Source: an uncultured bacterium
GTDB taxonomy: Bacteria; Cyanobacteriota; Vampirovibrionia; Gastranaerophilales; Gastranaerophilaceae
NCBI GenBank assembly: GCA_900551965.1
Contig: URYF01000044.1
Coordinates: 1-12,631 of the forward strand
DNA: 12,631 nt
Direction: 5' to 3'
How positions within the stretch are numbered: the stretch's first letter is position 1; each line of letters begins with the position of its first letter. A model generated the notes under the pieces. It saw only the letters and a program-made list of their open reading frames with translations. It ran no database searches and was not told the DNA's origin. The translations under genes and the position numbers were made by a program. This document shows, piece by piece, positions 1 to 7,492 of the stretch.

Positions 1-533
1 TTATATTTTTTTGCCCACTTAACAAATTCTACAGACCACGGAATCAATCCTGAAAATCTATCAACATGCATACCTAATCGAATCCATTCTTGTAGATTTT
101 CAGACATTGTACCCATATTTCTTAAAGTTTTATAAATAAACGAGTACATACCTGTTCTGTCTGCTCCGGCAAAACAATGAATATGAACTTTGCCATTTTT
201 AGAAACAATATCATCTACAAGTTTCACAAATTTTACAACATCTTCCCCTTTCGGGCTTCTTGTTTTGGTAGGAATATTATGATACCTCATTCCAAGCTGA
301 TTTACATGCATTTGCTCATCAAAATCAATCTCCGGAATTCCCATTGTCCTGAAATTAATAACATCAGTGACTCCTTGTTCCTTTAGCCATTTAAAATCAC
401 TATACATAGGCTGCCCGGAGCGAGAGATGTTTTCGTTAATTTTAGCGTAATTTACAGGCTCACCTGAATGAAATACATTTTCATAGATTTTATTATAATT
501 ATTAGATTTTCCTGTGAATGAAATTATTTGCAT
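1..533 (-). CDS. Dual-specificity/tyrosine phosphatase-like protein (partial, 3' end outside window)
   Basis: This gene reads leftward from an ATG at 531-533 and has no stop before the edge. The TTA at 1-3 is out of frame, so the C-terminus is missing; about 177 residues are visible. The cysteine phosphatase P-loop is clear: H119-C120-FAGAD-R126-TG, i.e. HCx5R, where the Cys forms the phosphocysteine intermediate and the Arg binds phosphate. Upstream lies the family pattern ISRSGQP (about 34-40), then LKEQGVTDVINFR and LGMRYHNIP, as in Siw14-like and other bacterial dual-specificity phosphatases. No signal peptide or membrane segment is seen, so it is probably cytosolic or exported by another route. 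No Shine-Dalgarno sequence precedes the ATG, but no other in-frame start exists before an upstream stop. The substrate (phosphotyrosine, phosphoserine or inositol phosphate) cannot be told. The gene is divergent from the ADP-ribosyltransferase-like gene. Confidence 0.85.
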   Translation of the reverse strand, partial: MQIISFTGKSNNYNKIYENVFHSGEPVNYAKINENISRSGQPMYSDFKWLKEQGVTDVINFRTMGIPEIDFDEQMHVNQLGMRYHNIPTKTRSPKGEDVVKFVKLVDDIVSKNGKVHIHCFAGADRTGMYSFIYKTLRNMGTMSENLQEWIRLGMHVDRFSGLIPWSVEFVKWAKKY

Positions 534-574
534 ATTAAATCTAAAGTTTGAACATTTTTTTATTAAACAATGTT

Positions 575-603
575 TTTACCATATCTTAATAAAACTTTAA
601 AAT
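575..603 (+). promoter_or_regulatory. Candidate sigma70-like promoter for the ADP-ribosyltransferase-like gene
   Basis: TTTACC (575-580), a 17-base spacer and TAAAAT (598-603) match the -35/-10 consensus at four and five of six positions. This would give a leader of about 53 bases ahead of the ATG at 663. The stretch is very AT-rich, so chance matches are likely. Confidence 0.3.
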
Positions 604-662
604 ATTAAAAAAAATAACAAATTCAAAACTTGAGCTACTTTAATGAAAAACAGGAGACCGCT

Positions 663-2144
663 ATGAAAATTCAACATTACCAAGCAATTCATTATACATC
701 TAACCCCGGAAGTTCCAAAATTGCTGACAATAATGAAGCAGAAACTAAAAACATTGATTCCAAAAAATCTTATGCCTCAAAAGTTATGCTGGGTTCTAGT
801 ATTGTGGCAGGAATTATAGCACTGGGAATAGCCGGGAAAAGAGGATTACTTGGAAATAAAATTAAAATTATGCTTGGCAGGCGAACTCCAAACCCAAGAA
901 TAAAACCAACAGAAATCATTGAACCGCCTAAAATGGAAATGAACGAAAATGCAGCAAAAATATACAATGACATTCAAAATTCATGTTCCGGGCATATAGA
1001 AATTAAAATAAATGATAACCAGTCTAAAACCTTAAAAAATATAGCTGAATTTTATAAAGAAGCAGAAGAAGTTTCAAATTTACCTAACAAATTGGAAGAA
1101 CTTAAAATTAAACTCAAAGATAAATCCATAGATGAACTTTTTGAACTGGAAACTCAAAACAGACATAGCATTTACAACTTTGAAGAGATAATTAAAGAAA
1201 AAAAACATAGTTTTATTTATGAACAAGGTAACGAAAATACTTACCTTGAAGAATTTGACCAAGCAAGATTTAAACACAATAAAGCAATTGATAAATTAAT
1301 TCAAAACACAACTCAAGAAAAATTAGAAAACCTCTCTATAAAAGAACTTTACGATTTATATTTTCAAAAAATAAAAGAAATAAGTATTTTCAAAGAAAAT
1401 ATAAAAAAAGCAATAAAAAATGGTGCTAAAGAGAAAAAAGGATTCTTCAATGGGTATAATTCAGAAATTAATTATGAATACAACGCTAACCTACTCGGCA
1501 AGTATGGAAAATCTGACTATATACATTTACAAGAAACTAAGAAATTAATAGATAAAATAATTGACAAAAAACGTGAAGGAATCTATCAGAAATTAATTAG
1601 ACCAAATGACAAAGAAATCTCTGTTTCAAAATTATATACATACGCAAATACTGAAGCTCAAAAAGCATTTTGTGAATATTATGATTTGTATCCATATAAT
1701 TCTGCACTCAGATCCGGTGAAAAACTAGACGAAGATGCCCGGCATACGATTAAGATAATGGATAATGTATTTTTTAATGCACCTGAACTAACCCAAGATT
1801 CTATTGTTTATCGAGCTGTACACGGACACCCGATTTTTAAAGAGCAACAAGAATTTATTAAATCTTTGAAAGAAGGTATAATAATAAAAGACCCGTCATA
1901 CGTATCAACCTCAACAAATACAACAAACGCTCAATTCAAACAATTTGCAAATAGCGTAATAGATGATTTTGGCGGAGCACTTATGAGAATCAAGCTTCCA
2001 AAAGGTACAAAAGGAGTCTTGGGCGGTTACGACGAATTCATCCTTCCACGAGGAACCCAATTAAAAATAAATAAAGTTGAAGAAGTTGATGGAATAAAAA
2101 TCTTAGATTGTGAATATATTCAACCCGACCGGATTCAAGTATAA
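663..2144 (+). CDS. Membrane-anchored protein with C-terminal ADP-ribosyltransferase (ART) domain, putative effector/toxin
   Basis: The ATG at 663 is chosen because AGGAG (652-656) lies 6 bases upstream; an in-frame TTG at 630 has no such site. The protein has 493 residues. A polar N-terminal tail (1-40) precedes one Gly/Ala-rich hydrophobic segment (41-58) followed by KRG. A charged helical middle contains two related units (about 151-213 and 221-300). The C-terminal domain (about 335-493) carries the R-S-E layout of ADP-ribosyltransferase exoenzymes: IVYRAV with R384, YVSTST with S415-T416-S417, and YDEFILPRGT with E458. These residues normally bind NAD and catalyse ADP-ribose transfer to a protein. 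The position two before the catalytic Glu is Tyr456, whereas most characterised members have Glu or Gln there, so target specificity, or even activity, is uncertain. No Sec signal peptide is evident. There is no adjacent immunity gene on the same strand. The role as effector is inference. Confidence 0.8.
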   Translation: MKIQHYQAIHYTSNPGSSKIADNNEAETKNIDSKKSYASKVMLGSSIVAGIIALGIAGKRGLLGNKIKIMLGRRTPNPRIKPTEIIEPPKMEMNENAAKIYNDIQNSCSGHIEIKINDNQSKTLKNIAEFYKEAEEVSNLPNKLEELKIKLKDKSIDELFELETQNRHSIYNFEEIIKEKKHSFIYEQGNENTYLEEFDQARFKHNKAIDKLIQNTTQEKLENLSIKELYDLYFQKIKEISIFKENIKKAIKNGAKEKKGFFNGYNSEINYEYNANLLGKYGKSDYIHLQETKKLIDKIIDKKREGIYQKLIRPNDKEISVSKLYTYANTEAQKAFCEYYDLYPYNSALRSGEKLDEDARHTIKIMDNVFFNAPELTQDSIVYRAVHGHPIFKEQQEFIKSLKEGIIIKDPSYVSTSTNTTNAQFKQFANSVIDDFGGALMRIKLPKGTKGVLGGYDEFILPRGTQLKINKVEEVDGIKILDCEYIQPDRIQV

Positions 2145-2150
2145 AATTTA

Positions 2151-2178
2151 GGGGCGGAAACATAAATGTTTCCGCCCC
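2151..2178. terminator. Bidirectional hairpin terminator between convergent genes
   Basis: GGGGCGGAAAC (2151-2161) and GTTTCCGCCCC (2168-2178) form an 11-base-pair perfect stem with loop ATAAAT. It sits 6 bases after the stop of the ART-like gene and 8 bases beyond the end of the hydrogenase-like operon. The U-rich tail is better for the minus-strand operon (TAAATTTTA) than for the plus-strand gene. Confidence 0.8.
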
Positions 2179-2186
2179 ACTTATAA

Positions 2187-2987
2187 CTACTTAGATTTAA
2201 TATAACTTAAAACACCATTAATAAATGTCAACGGGTGAACCGGACAGCCCGGGATATACAAATCTATCGGATATTTTTCCAAAAACTCTCTGTTTAATTT
2301 TGAACTTTGTTGAAATACTCCGCCTGATATTGCGCAAGCTCCGCAAAGAATTACAAGCTTTGGATCAGGAACAGATTTATAACAATCTTCAAGCGCATAA
2401 GCCATATTTTCTGAAATCGGTCCGGTGATAACAATACCATCAGCATGTCTTGGAGATGCTACAAAATCTATACCAAATCTGCCCATATCAAAATTGACAT
2501 TAGAACAAGCATTCAATTCCATTTCGCAGCCGTTACAACCTGCAGCTGATACCTGACGCAATTTCAACGAACGTCCGAAAATTTTTGTAATTTCTTCTTT
2601 TGTTTCAACAGCAGATTTTACATAATTTTCATAATCTGATTCAGTTGTTACAATTAACTTTTCACGACTTGTAGAAGTTAATTTATAACCATTTGTAAAT
2701 TCAACCGCCGCTGAACCTTGCTTGTCCTGAACAGAACTTGAACAATTTTGTCGGCAGCCGGTAACAACATTTACCCGACAAGCTCCGCAAAATGTACATT
2801 TCCCCATATCAATTGACAATGGGTTCAAATTTAAAGCACCTGTCGGACATACTCCTTCCAAACAAGAGGTATCAACATCTGCGTTTAGTTTTGGAAAACC
2901 CCTGAATTGTTCTCTCATCGGAGCATTTTCGATATCTTCAATATATTGTTTTCCTTGATAAATTCTTGATTTTAACGTATCAAACAT
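2187..2987 (-). CDS. ehrS: NuoB/HycG-like small subunit with N-terminal Fe-S extension (EhrS-type)
   Basis: This is the electron-entry subunit of the complex, 266 residues, peripheral on the cytoplasmic face. Residues about 140-266 are the NuoB-like domain. GCNGCEME gives C151 and C154, CGACAISGG gives C218, and PGCPVHP gives C248: the four ligands of the proximal [4Fe-4S] cluster (N2 in complex I). The SPRHADG and TGPISENM motifs are also conserved. The N-terminal part resembles the ferredoxin subunit HyfH/HycF fused on, but its cysteines are irregular. C42-x4-C47-P leaves only two ligands for the first cluster. The second has C64-x2-C67-x2-C70, followed not by x3-CP but by C78 and C82. AAGGA lies 9 bases before the ATG. 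It is the last gene of the operon, 12 bases after the large-subunit gene. The family is certain; the Ehr-type assignment rests on its partner. Confidence 0.9.
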   Translation of the reverse strand: MFDTLKSRIYQGKQYIEDIENAPMREQFRGFPKLNADVDTSCLEGVCPTGALNLNPLSIDMGKCTFCGACRVNVVTGCRQNCSSSVQDKQGSAAVEFTNGYKLTSTSREKLIVTTESDYENYVKSAVETKEEITKIFGRSLKLRQVSAAGCNGCEMELNACSNVNFDMGRFGIDFVASPRHADGIVITGPISENMAYALEDCYKSVPDPKLVILCGACAISGGVFQQSSKLNREFLEKYPIDLYIPGCPVHPLTFINGVLSYIKSK

Positions 2988-2999
2988 AGTTTTTATTCC

Positions 3000-4469
3000 T
3001 TATAAATCATTTCCTGAATATGACAAATTGAAACTTTTATTACATAACGGGAAGTCTGAAACTCCGTTATTTCTAACTGCAAGCGCCAAACCGTACCAAT
3101 TGTTAAATGACGGATCTTTTATTTTATATTTTGATAATTTGCTATGAATATCTGTCATTGCAATATGAACAATTTCACCTCTCCAGCCTTCAACTACAGA
3201 GATTACCATAGAATCCTTGATATATTTATTATCAATACCTTCACAGATAATAGGTTCCTCTTTGTAATCTTTCAATTTTTCAAAAATCTTTTTCACCATC
3301 GAAATTGACTGTTTAACTTCTTTGTATCTCAATTTAAATCTGGCATTAACATCACCGGTGGCTTTAAAGGCTTTCTTTTCAAAGCCAAGTTCGGACATCC
3401 ATTTATCCGGATAATCAAAACGAGAATCTATATCAACGCCTGATGCCCTTGCAGCCATCCCAACAAGCCCGATTTCTTTAGCTTTTTCATAACTTACTGT
3501 ACCTGTTTTTTCCAATCTTGACATTACAGTAGAATTTTTAAGCATTGTATTAGTCATTCTATCAACATCTTTTGCAACTTTATTCAATGTATTAATTGCA
3601 CGTTCTATAATCTCATCTGACGGGTCGTAATTAACACCGCCAACAGTTACAAACCCTCGTCCAAAACGGCTTCCGCACATTTCAAGAGTAGTATTTATAA
3701 CAAGAGTTCTTGTTGCTCCAAACACAGCAGCACCCATCAAATAAGCAATATCACCTGCAATTGCGCCCATATCACCTATCTGAATTGCTATTCTTTCCAT
3801 TTCTAAAGCAGCTTTTCTAATCAACTGCGCCTTATTTGAAACTTCAATCCCTTTTAAGGTTTCCATAACTTGAGAATAGGCTGTATTATATGCAATAACA
3901 CTATCACCATTAATAGATTCCGCTAACTGATTTGATGGATTTTTAAGCATCATTTCTTCAATCCCGCGATGCTGATAGCCTAACATAATTTCCAAATGAT
4001 AAACAGTTTCACCGTTACACATAAATCTGAAATGCCCCGGTTCAATCACACCGGCATGGATAGGGCCAACTGCAACCTGGTGAACTTCTTCCCCTTCCAT
4101 TTCAAAGAACGGATATTTATCCTGATTTAATCTTACAGGTTTCAACCACGGGTGATGAAGCGGCTCAATCCCGAATTGTTCATAAAATTCTCGCTCAAAA
4201 ATATGGAATGATGGAACATACTGTGTTATTGATTCATAAGATTTTGTATTTGAAGAAAATACAGTTGATGATAAATCAAATTCACCGTTTGCATCATCTG
4301 CAAGAACAACAAACAAACGAACATTACCAAAACCCCAGTCCTTACCAAAGAACCCTAAAGGTCTTTTTGCTTGCTTAATTATTTCTTCTCTTAATTCATC
4401 AATTCCCAAAATAGGAATCTTACCTAAATCTATTCTTGTATTATTTTTTACCTTAATCCAGTTTGTCAT
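3000..4469 (-). CDS. ehrL: Fused NuoC/NuoD-like (HyfG/HycE-like) large subunit lacking NiFe ligands (EhrL-type)
   Basis: This is the catalytic-position subunit, 489 residues. Residues about 1-115 are NuoC-like, with EREFYEQFGIEPLHHPW at 92-108. Residues about 130-489 are NuoD/hydrogenase large-subunit-like, with GYQHRGIE at 164-171. True group 4 hydrogenases bind NiFe by CGIC near the start of this domain and CxxC at its end. Here the first site reads N187-G188-D189-S190 within a well-conserved context (SIN...AYNTAY). The C-terminus reads FNLSYSGNDL with no cysteine after C476. The protein also ends there, with no C-terminal extension for a maturation protease to remove. A NiFe centre is therefore not possible by known chemistry, which is the defining trait of Ehr complexes. 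AAGGA lies 7 bases before the ATG, and the gap from the HyfF-like gene is 15 bases. The real substrate is unknown. Confidence 0.92.
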   Translation of the reverse strand: MTNWIKVKNNTRIDLGKIPILGIDELREEIIKQAKRPLGFFGKDWGFGNVRLFVVLADDANGEFDLSSTVFSSNTKSYESITQYVPSFHIFEREFYEQFGIEPLHHPWLKPVRLNQDKYPFFEMEGEEVHQVAVGPIHAGVIEPGHFRFMCNGETVYHLEIMLGYQHRGIEEMMLKNPSNQLAESINGDSVIAYNTAYSQVMETLKGIEVSNKAQLIRKAALEMERIAIQIGDMGAIAGDIAYLMGAAVFGATRTLVINTTLEMCGSRFGRGFVTVGGVNYDPSDEIIERAINTLNKVAKDVDRMTNTMLKNSTVMSRLEKTGTVSYEKAKEIGLVGMAARASGVDIDSRFDYPDKWMSELGFEKKAFKATGDVNARFKLRYKEVKQSISMVKKIFEKLKDYKEEPIICEGIDNKYIKDSMVISVVEGWRGEIVHIAMTDIHSKLSKYKIKDPSFNNWYGLALAVRNNGVSDFPLCNKSFNLSYSGNDL

Positions 4470-4484
4470 AATTTTTTCCTTATC

Positions 4485-5924
4485 CTAAAATGCTCCGGCA
4501 GCTAATTTGATAATCTCATTCAAATAACACGGAATATAAACCCCGAGTATAAATACAATTACAAGCATTACAACCTGCGGAATATACATTAATAATGAAA
4601 CTTTATTTTTATTTTGTTCAATAAGCTTAACTTTATCTTCACTTAATTCGCCAAATGCCATTTTTACAACAACTCTTCCGATTCCAAACAGAATAATTGT
4701 TAACAGAATTACAAATAACGCACAAAGCAGATAATGTTTCTGCATAACCATTGTTTTTATTATCAAAAATTCACTGATAAATAAAACAGATGTCGGGAAC
4801 GCACAAATTGCTAAAAATGATACAACCCATAACCAGCCGGTTTTACCATCAGCCTGAATAAGCCCGCTTACTGATTTAATTCTTTTTGATTCAAATAATT
4901 CCAAAACATTTCCTGAAGTTAAGAAGAATGATGCTTTTGCTAAAGAATGTCCGATTAAATGAAGAACAACCGCCAAATATGCAGCCCCGCCTAAAGCCAT
5001 ACCAATCGCAAGAATACCCATATTTTCAATAGAAGAATATGCAAGCATTCTCTTGTAATTTTTAATATGATAAACAAAAACTGTTGTCACAAACAATGAC
5101 AAAAATCCCATTATCAAAAGAATTAATCTTGCATAAGATGTACAATCTGCAATTTCCATTATTTTAAACACTCTGACAATAACTAAAAATGCAGAGTTCA
5201 ACAATGCAGCTGATAGCAATGCTGAAATAGGTGACGGAGCTTCAGAGTGCGCATCAGGCAGCCAAAAATGTGCAGGCGCCAAACCCATCTTCGCACCAAA
5301 ACCAAAAAGCATAAATACAAAAGCAAGTTTTAACCATACCAAATCAAATCCTGCAGCATGCTGATACAATTGAGCAAAATTCATTGAATTAACATCTCCT
5401 GATGAAATATTCAATAAAATAATTCCGACAAAAGCCAACGCAATACCGATTGAGCAGATAAATACATATTTCCACGCAGCTTCCATTGAATGTTTGGTTT
5501 TATTGAAATAAATTAAATACGCACTTGATAAAGTGGTAGCTTCAATTAAAACCCACGAAATACCTAAATCCGTACTTAAAATAGTTCCGGTCATAGATAA
5601 AACGAAAATCAAAATCATAAATGAATAATGACTTATTCTTCTATCCGGAACATCAAGATTTTTTACATATCCTGTATTATAAACCGCAACCATTAAAAAT
5701 ACCAAAGATAAAACAATTAAAAATATCATATTGGTATTATCGATTGCAAAATACGGAATACTTGTTTTGGCGCCAACACCGGCAGCTAACAGCGCAGTCA
5801 CTACAAAATGTAATACTGCATATAAATTTACCATCCAGGTATTAAATGTTTTATTTTTTATTAAAAGAACCAGCACACATGCCAGTATAGGAAATATTAA
5901 AATCGAATTAATCATTGTATTCAT
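4485..5924 (-). CDS. ehrD: HyfF-like proton/ion-translocating membrane subunit (NuoN/NuoM family, EhrD-type)
   Basis: This is an antiporter-like subunit (PF00361 type) of a complex I-like machine, about 479 residues with some 13-14 membrane helices. Key residues of an ion channel are visible: E128 in WVLIEATTLSSA and K212 in FGAKMGLAPAHFWLPDAH. The sequences EAAWKYVFICSIGIALAF, LAYSSIENMG and GHSLAKASFFL are typical of HyfF. The start is ambiguous. The ATG at 5924 overlaps the upstream gene by 17 bases but has AGGA only 2 bases away. The in-frame ATG at 5915 (MINSILIF) has the same AGGA at 11 bases and is at least as likely. The overlap suggests translational coupling to the HyfE-like gene. 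Its role is to couple electron transfer in the peripheral arm to proton or sodium movement; which ion cannot be told. Confidence 0.92.
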   Translation of the reverse strand: MNTMINSILIFPILACVLVLLIKNKTFNTWMVNLYAVLHFVVTALLAAGVGAKTSIPYFAIDNTNMIFLIVLSLVFLMVAVYNTGYVKNLDVPDRRISHYSFMILIFVLSMTGTILSTDLGISWVLIEATTLSSAYLIYFNKTKHSMEAAWKYVFICSIGIALAFVGIILLNISSGDVNSMNFAQLYQHAAGFDLVWLKLAFVFMLFGFGAKMGLAPAHFWLPDAHSEAPSPISALLSAALLNSAFLVIVRVFKIMEIADCTSYARLILLIMGFLSLFVTTVFVYHIKNYKRMLAYSSIENMGILAIGMALGGAAYLAVVLHLIGHSLAKASFFLTSGNVLELFESKRIKSVSGLIQADGKTGWLWVVSFLAICAFPTSVLFISEFLIIKTMVMQKHYLLCALFVILLTIILFGIGRVVVKMAFGELSEDKVKLIEQNKNKVSLLMYIPQVVMLVIVFILGVYIPCYLNEIIKLAAGAF

Positions 5925-6558
5925 AGTCCTTTAAATCTGATAAATGAGAAACTTCCAGGTCATTAAACTCTTTGTTAATTTCATTGACAAATAATCCTAA
6001 GATATAAACCGCAATGAACACATCAAGTAAAACACCAAGATTTACTAATATAGGCATTTCTTTTGCAACAGACAATGACAAAAGAAATATTCCGTTTTCC
6101 ATCGTAATAAATTCAATTACGTTAGATATAATTTTGTGTTTAATAGTAATCAGCCACAAGCTTATAATAATTACCGCTGCCGATACCCCGAAATAAATCG
6201 GTGAAATCATTTTCATAGAAGAAATATAATAATTTGAAAGTAAAAATCCGCCAAGCAAAATCATACTTGAAATTACCAAACAGTAAAAGTGCGGAATATT
6301 AGCAGCAACATCACGATTTGAATGTGTTTTTTTCAAAACTTTATACAAAAACCACGGAATAACTATTGATTTAACAATCAAAGTTTCAAATGTGAGAAAT
6401 GCCAAGTTTAATAAATTATTATGTTCCATACCACAGCAGCAAATTAAAAATAACAATACACCCTGCACTATAAGAATTCTTATATGAGCAATGATTCTGC
6501 TTGTTGCGGCTAAATATAACATTGTTAATCCAAAAAGAATTATAAATCCGTTTGCCAT
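5908..6558 (-). CDS. ehrC: HyfE-like membrane subunit (NuoK-like region, EhrC-type)
   Basis: This small hydrophobic subunit of 216 residues has about 6-7 membrane helices. Two blocks mark it as HyfE-like: FETLIVKSIVIPWFLYKVL (about residues 57-75) and MENGIFLLSLSVAKEM followed by VNLGVLLDVFIAVYILG in the C-terminal half. The acidic residues in the latter (the Glu of MENG and the Asp of LDVF) resemble the buried carboxylates of the NuoK/MrpC family, which help link neighbouring channel subunits. The C-terminal tail is charged and probably cytoplasmic. A good ribosome site (AGAGG, about 6 bases away) precedes the ATG at 6558. The stop of the HyfC-like gene lies 9 bases upstream, and the 3' end overlaps the HyfF-like gene. 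Confidence 0.88.
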   Translation of the reverse strand: MANGFIILFGLTMLYLAATSRIIAHIRILIVQGVLLFLICCCGMEHNNLLNLAFLTFETLIVKSIVIPWFLYKVLKKTHSNRDVAANIPHFYCLVISSMILLGGFLLSNYYISSMKMISPIYFGVSAAVIIISLWLITIKHKIISNVIEFITMENGIFLLSLSVAKEMPILVNLGVLLDVFIAVYILGLFVNEINKEFNDLEVSHLSDLKDYEYND

Positions 6559-6567
6559 ATTATACCT

Positions 6568-7485
6568 CTAACCTCCAAACATCCTGGCTGCAACAAGAGA
6601 TAAAATTACAAGCGCAATCGAACTCATAATAAATATAAATTCAAATACGTGTGACATTCTTATTCTTGCCATGCCTGATTCAACAGTTCCGATAACAACT
6701 GAAATCACAGCCATAACTAACAAGTATAAAATTACACCAAGCCATTCTGAAACACTGCTTGGAATAATAATATTTGCAATCAATGACGAAATCAAAAGCA
6801 TTTTAATTCCGTTAGCCCAAGAAAACAGCGCTAAATCACTTCCGGAATTATCAAGAATCATAACTTCATGAATCATAGTTAATTCCAAGTGTGTAGCAGG
6901 ATCATCAACAGGAACCCTTGAACCTTCAATTAGTACCATAATAAATAAAACAACAACCGCAAAAACAGAAATTAAAATTCCGTAACTTCCGGCATTTGCC
7001 ATAATGTGAGAAAGGCTGTCAAAAGTGTAATTTCCGGTCAAAGCCATAATTGAAGCCATTACCATAAAAAATGCCGGCTCAACTATTGAAGTAAAACAAG
7101 CTTCACGAGAAGCTCCCATACCCTCAAAACTGCTGCCTGTATCCATTGCCGAAATCAATGACATAAATTTGCCTAAGCCTAATGTGTAAGCAAAGATTAT
7201 AAGTCCTGCCTGAACATTAACTAAAGCACTTCCTGATGCCAATGGCACAAACAATGCTGCAAAAAGCACTGATGCAAACCCAAATACCGGCGCAATTTTA
7301 AAAACTACTGATGTTGTTTTGCTTATTACAAAATCTTTTTTCATTAATCTTATAAAATCATACAACGGCTGAAAAACAGAAGGTCCTTTTCTTCCTGCCC
7401 AGAATGATTTTGTCTTTTTAATCAGCCCCATCATTATAAACGGGACAAATAAAAGAATTATTAAATTCAATAACTTCATTATCAT
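6568..7485 (-). CDS. ehrB: HyfC/HycD-like membrane subunit (NuoH family, EhrB-type)
   Basis: This is the NuoH-type subunit that joins the peripheral electron-transfer arm to the membrane arm, 305 residues with about 8 helices. Diagnostic blocks are FWAGRKGPSVFQPLYDFIR near residues 28-46, then SFEGMGASREACFTSIVEPAFF in the middle. EGSRVPVDDPATHLELTMIHE follows; this acidic loop faces the connecting channel in the family. The carboxylates expected of HycD/HyfC proteins are present. The ATG at 7485 is used, with AGGA overlapping the stop of the preceding gene and lying about 10 bases away; a second ATG six bases downstream is possible. The gap to the HyfB-like gene is only 7 bases. Confidence 0.93.
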   Translation of the reverse strand: MIMKLLNLIILLFVPFIMMGLIKKTKSFWAGRKGPSVFQPLYDFIRLMKKDFVISKTTSVVFKIAPVFGFASVLFAALFVPLASGSALVNVQAGLIIFAYTLGLGKFMSLISAMDTGSSFEGMGASREACFTSIVEPAFFMVMASIMALTGNYTFDSLSHIMANAGSYGILISVFAVVVLFIMVLIEGSRVPVDDPATHLELTMIHEVMILDNSGSDLALFSWANGIKMLLISSLIANIIIPSSVSEWLGVILYLLVMAVISVVIGTVESGMARIRMSHVFEFIFIMSSIALVILSLVAARMFGG

Positions 7486-7492
7486 TTCTATC

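Noticed and set aside
1..3. TTA at the very start as the stop codon of the phosphatase gene
   Set aside because: The phosphatase frame uses codons starting at multiples of three on the plus-strand coordinates, so this triplet is out of frame and the gene continues past the edge.
177..386. Small plus-strand open frame inside the phosphatase gene, and similar antisense frames at 770-973, 1080-1277, 2225-2428, 5621-5934, 6014-6196 and 6671-6871
   Set aside because: All lie opposite strong, family-supported genes and have no recognisable protein features or ribosome sites.
630..662. TTG at 630 as the start of the ART-like gene
   Set aside because: No Shine-Dalgarno sequence precedes it, whereas the ATG at 663 has AGGAG at 6 bases.
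643..666. Seven-codon open frame (M-K-N-R-R-P-L) ending in an ATGA overlap with the ART-like start
   Set aside because: It has no ribosome-binding site of its own and no attenuator-like codons or hairpin. AT-rich DNA yields such frames by chance.
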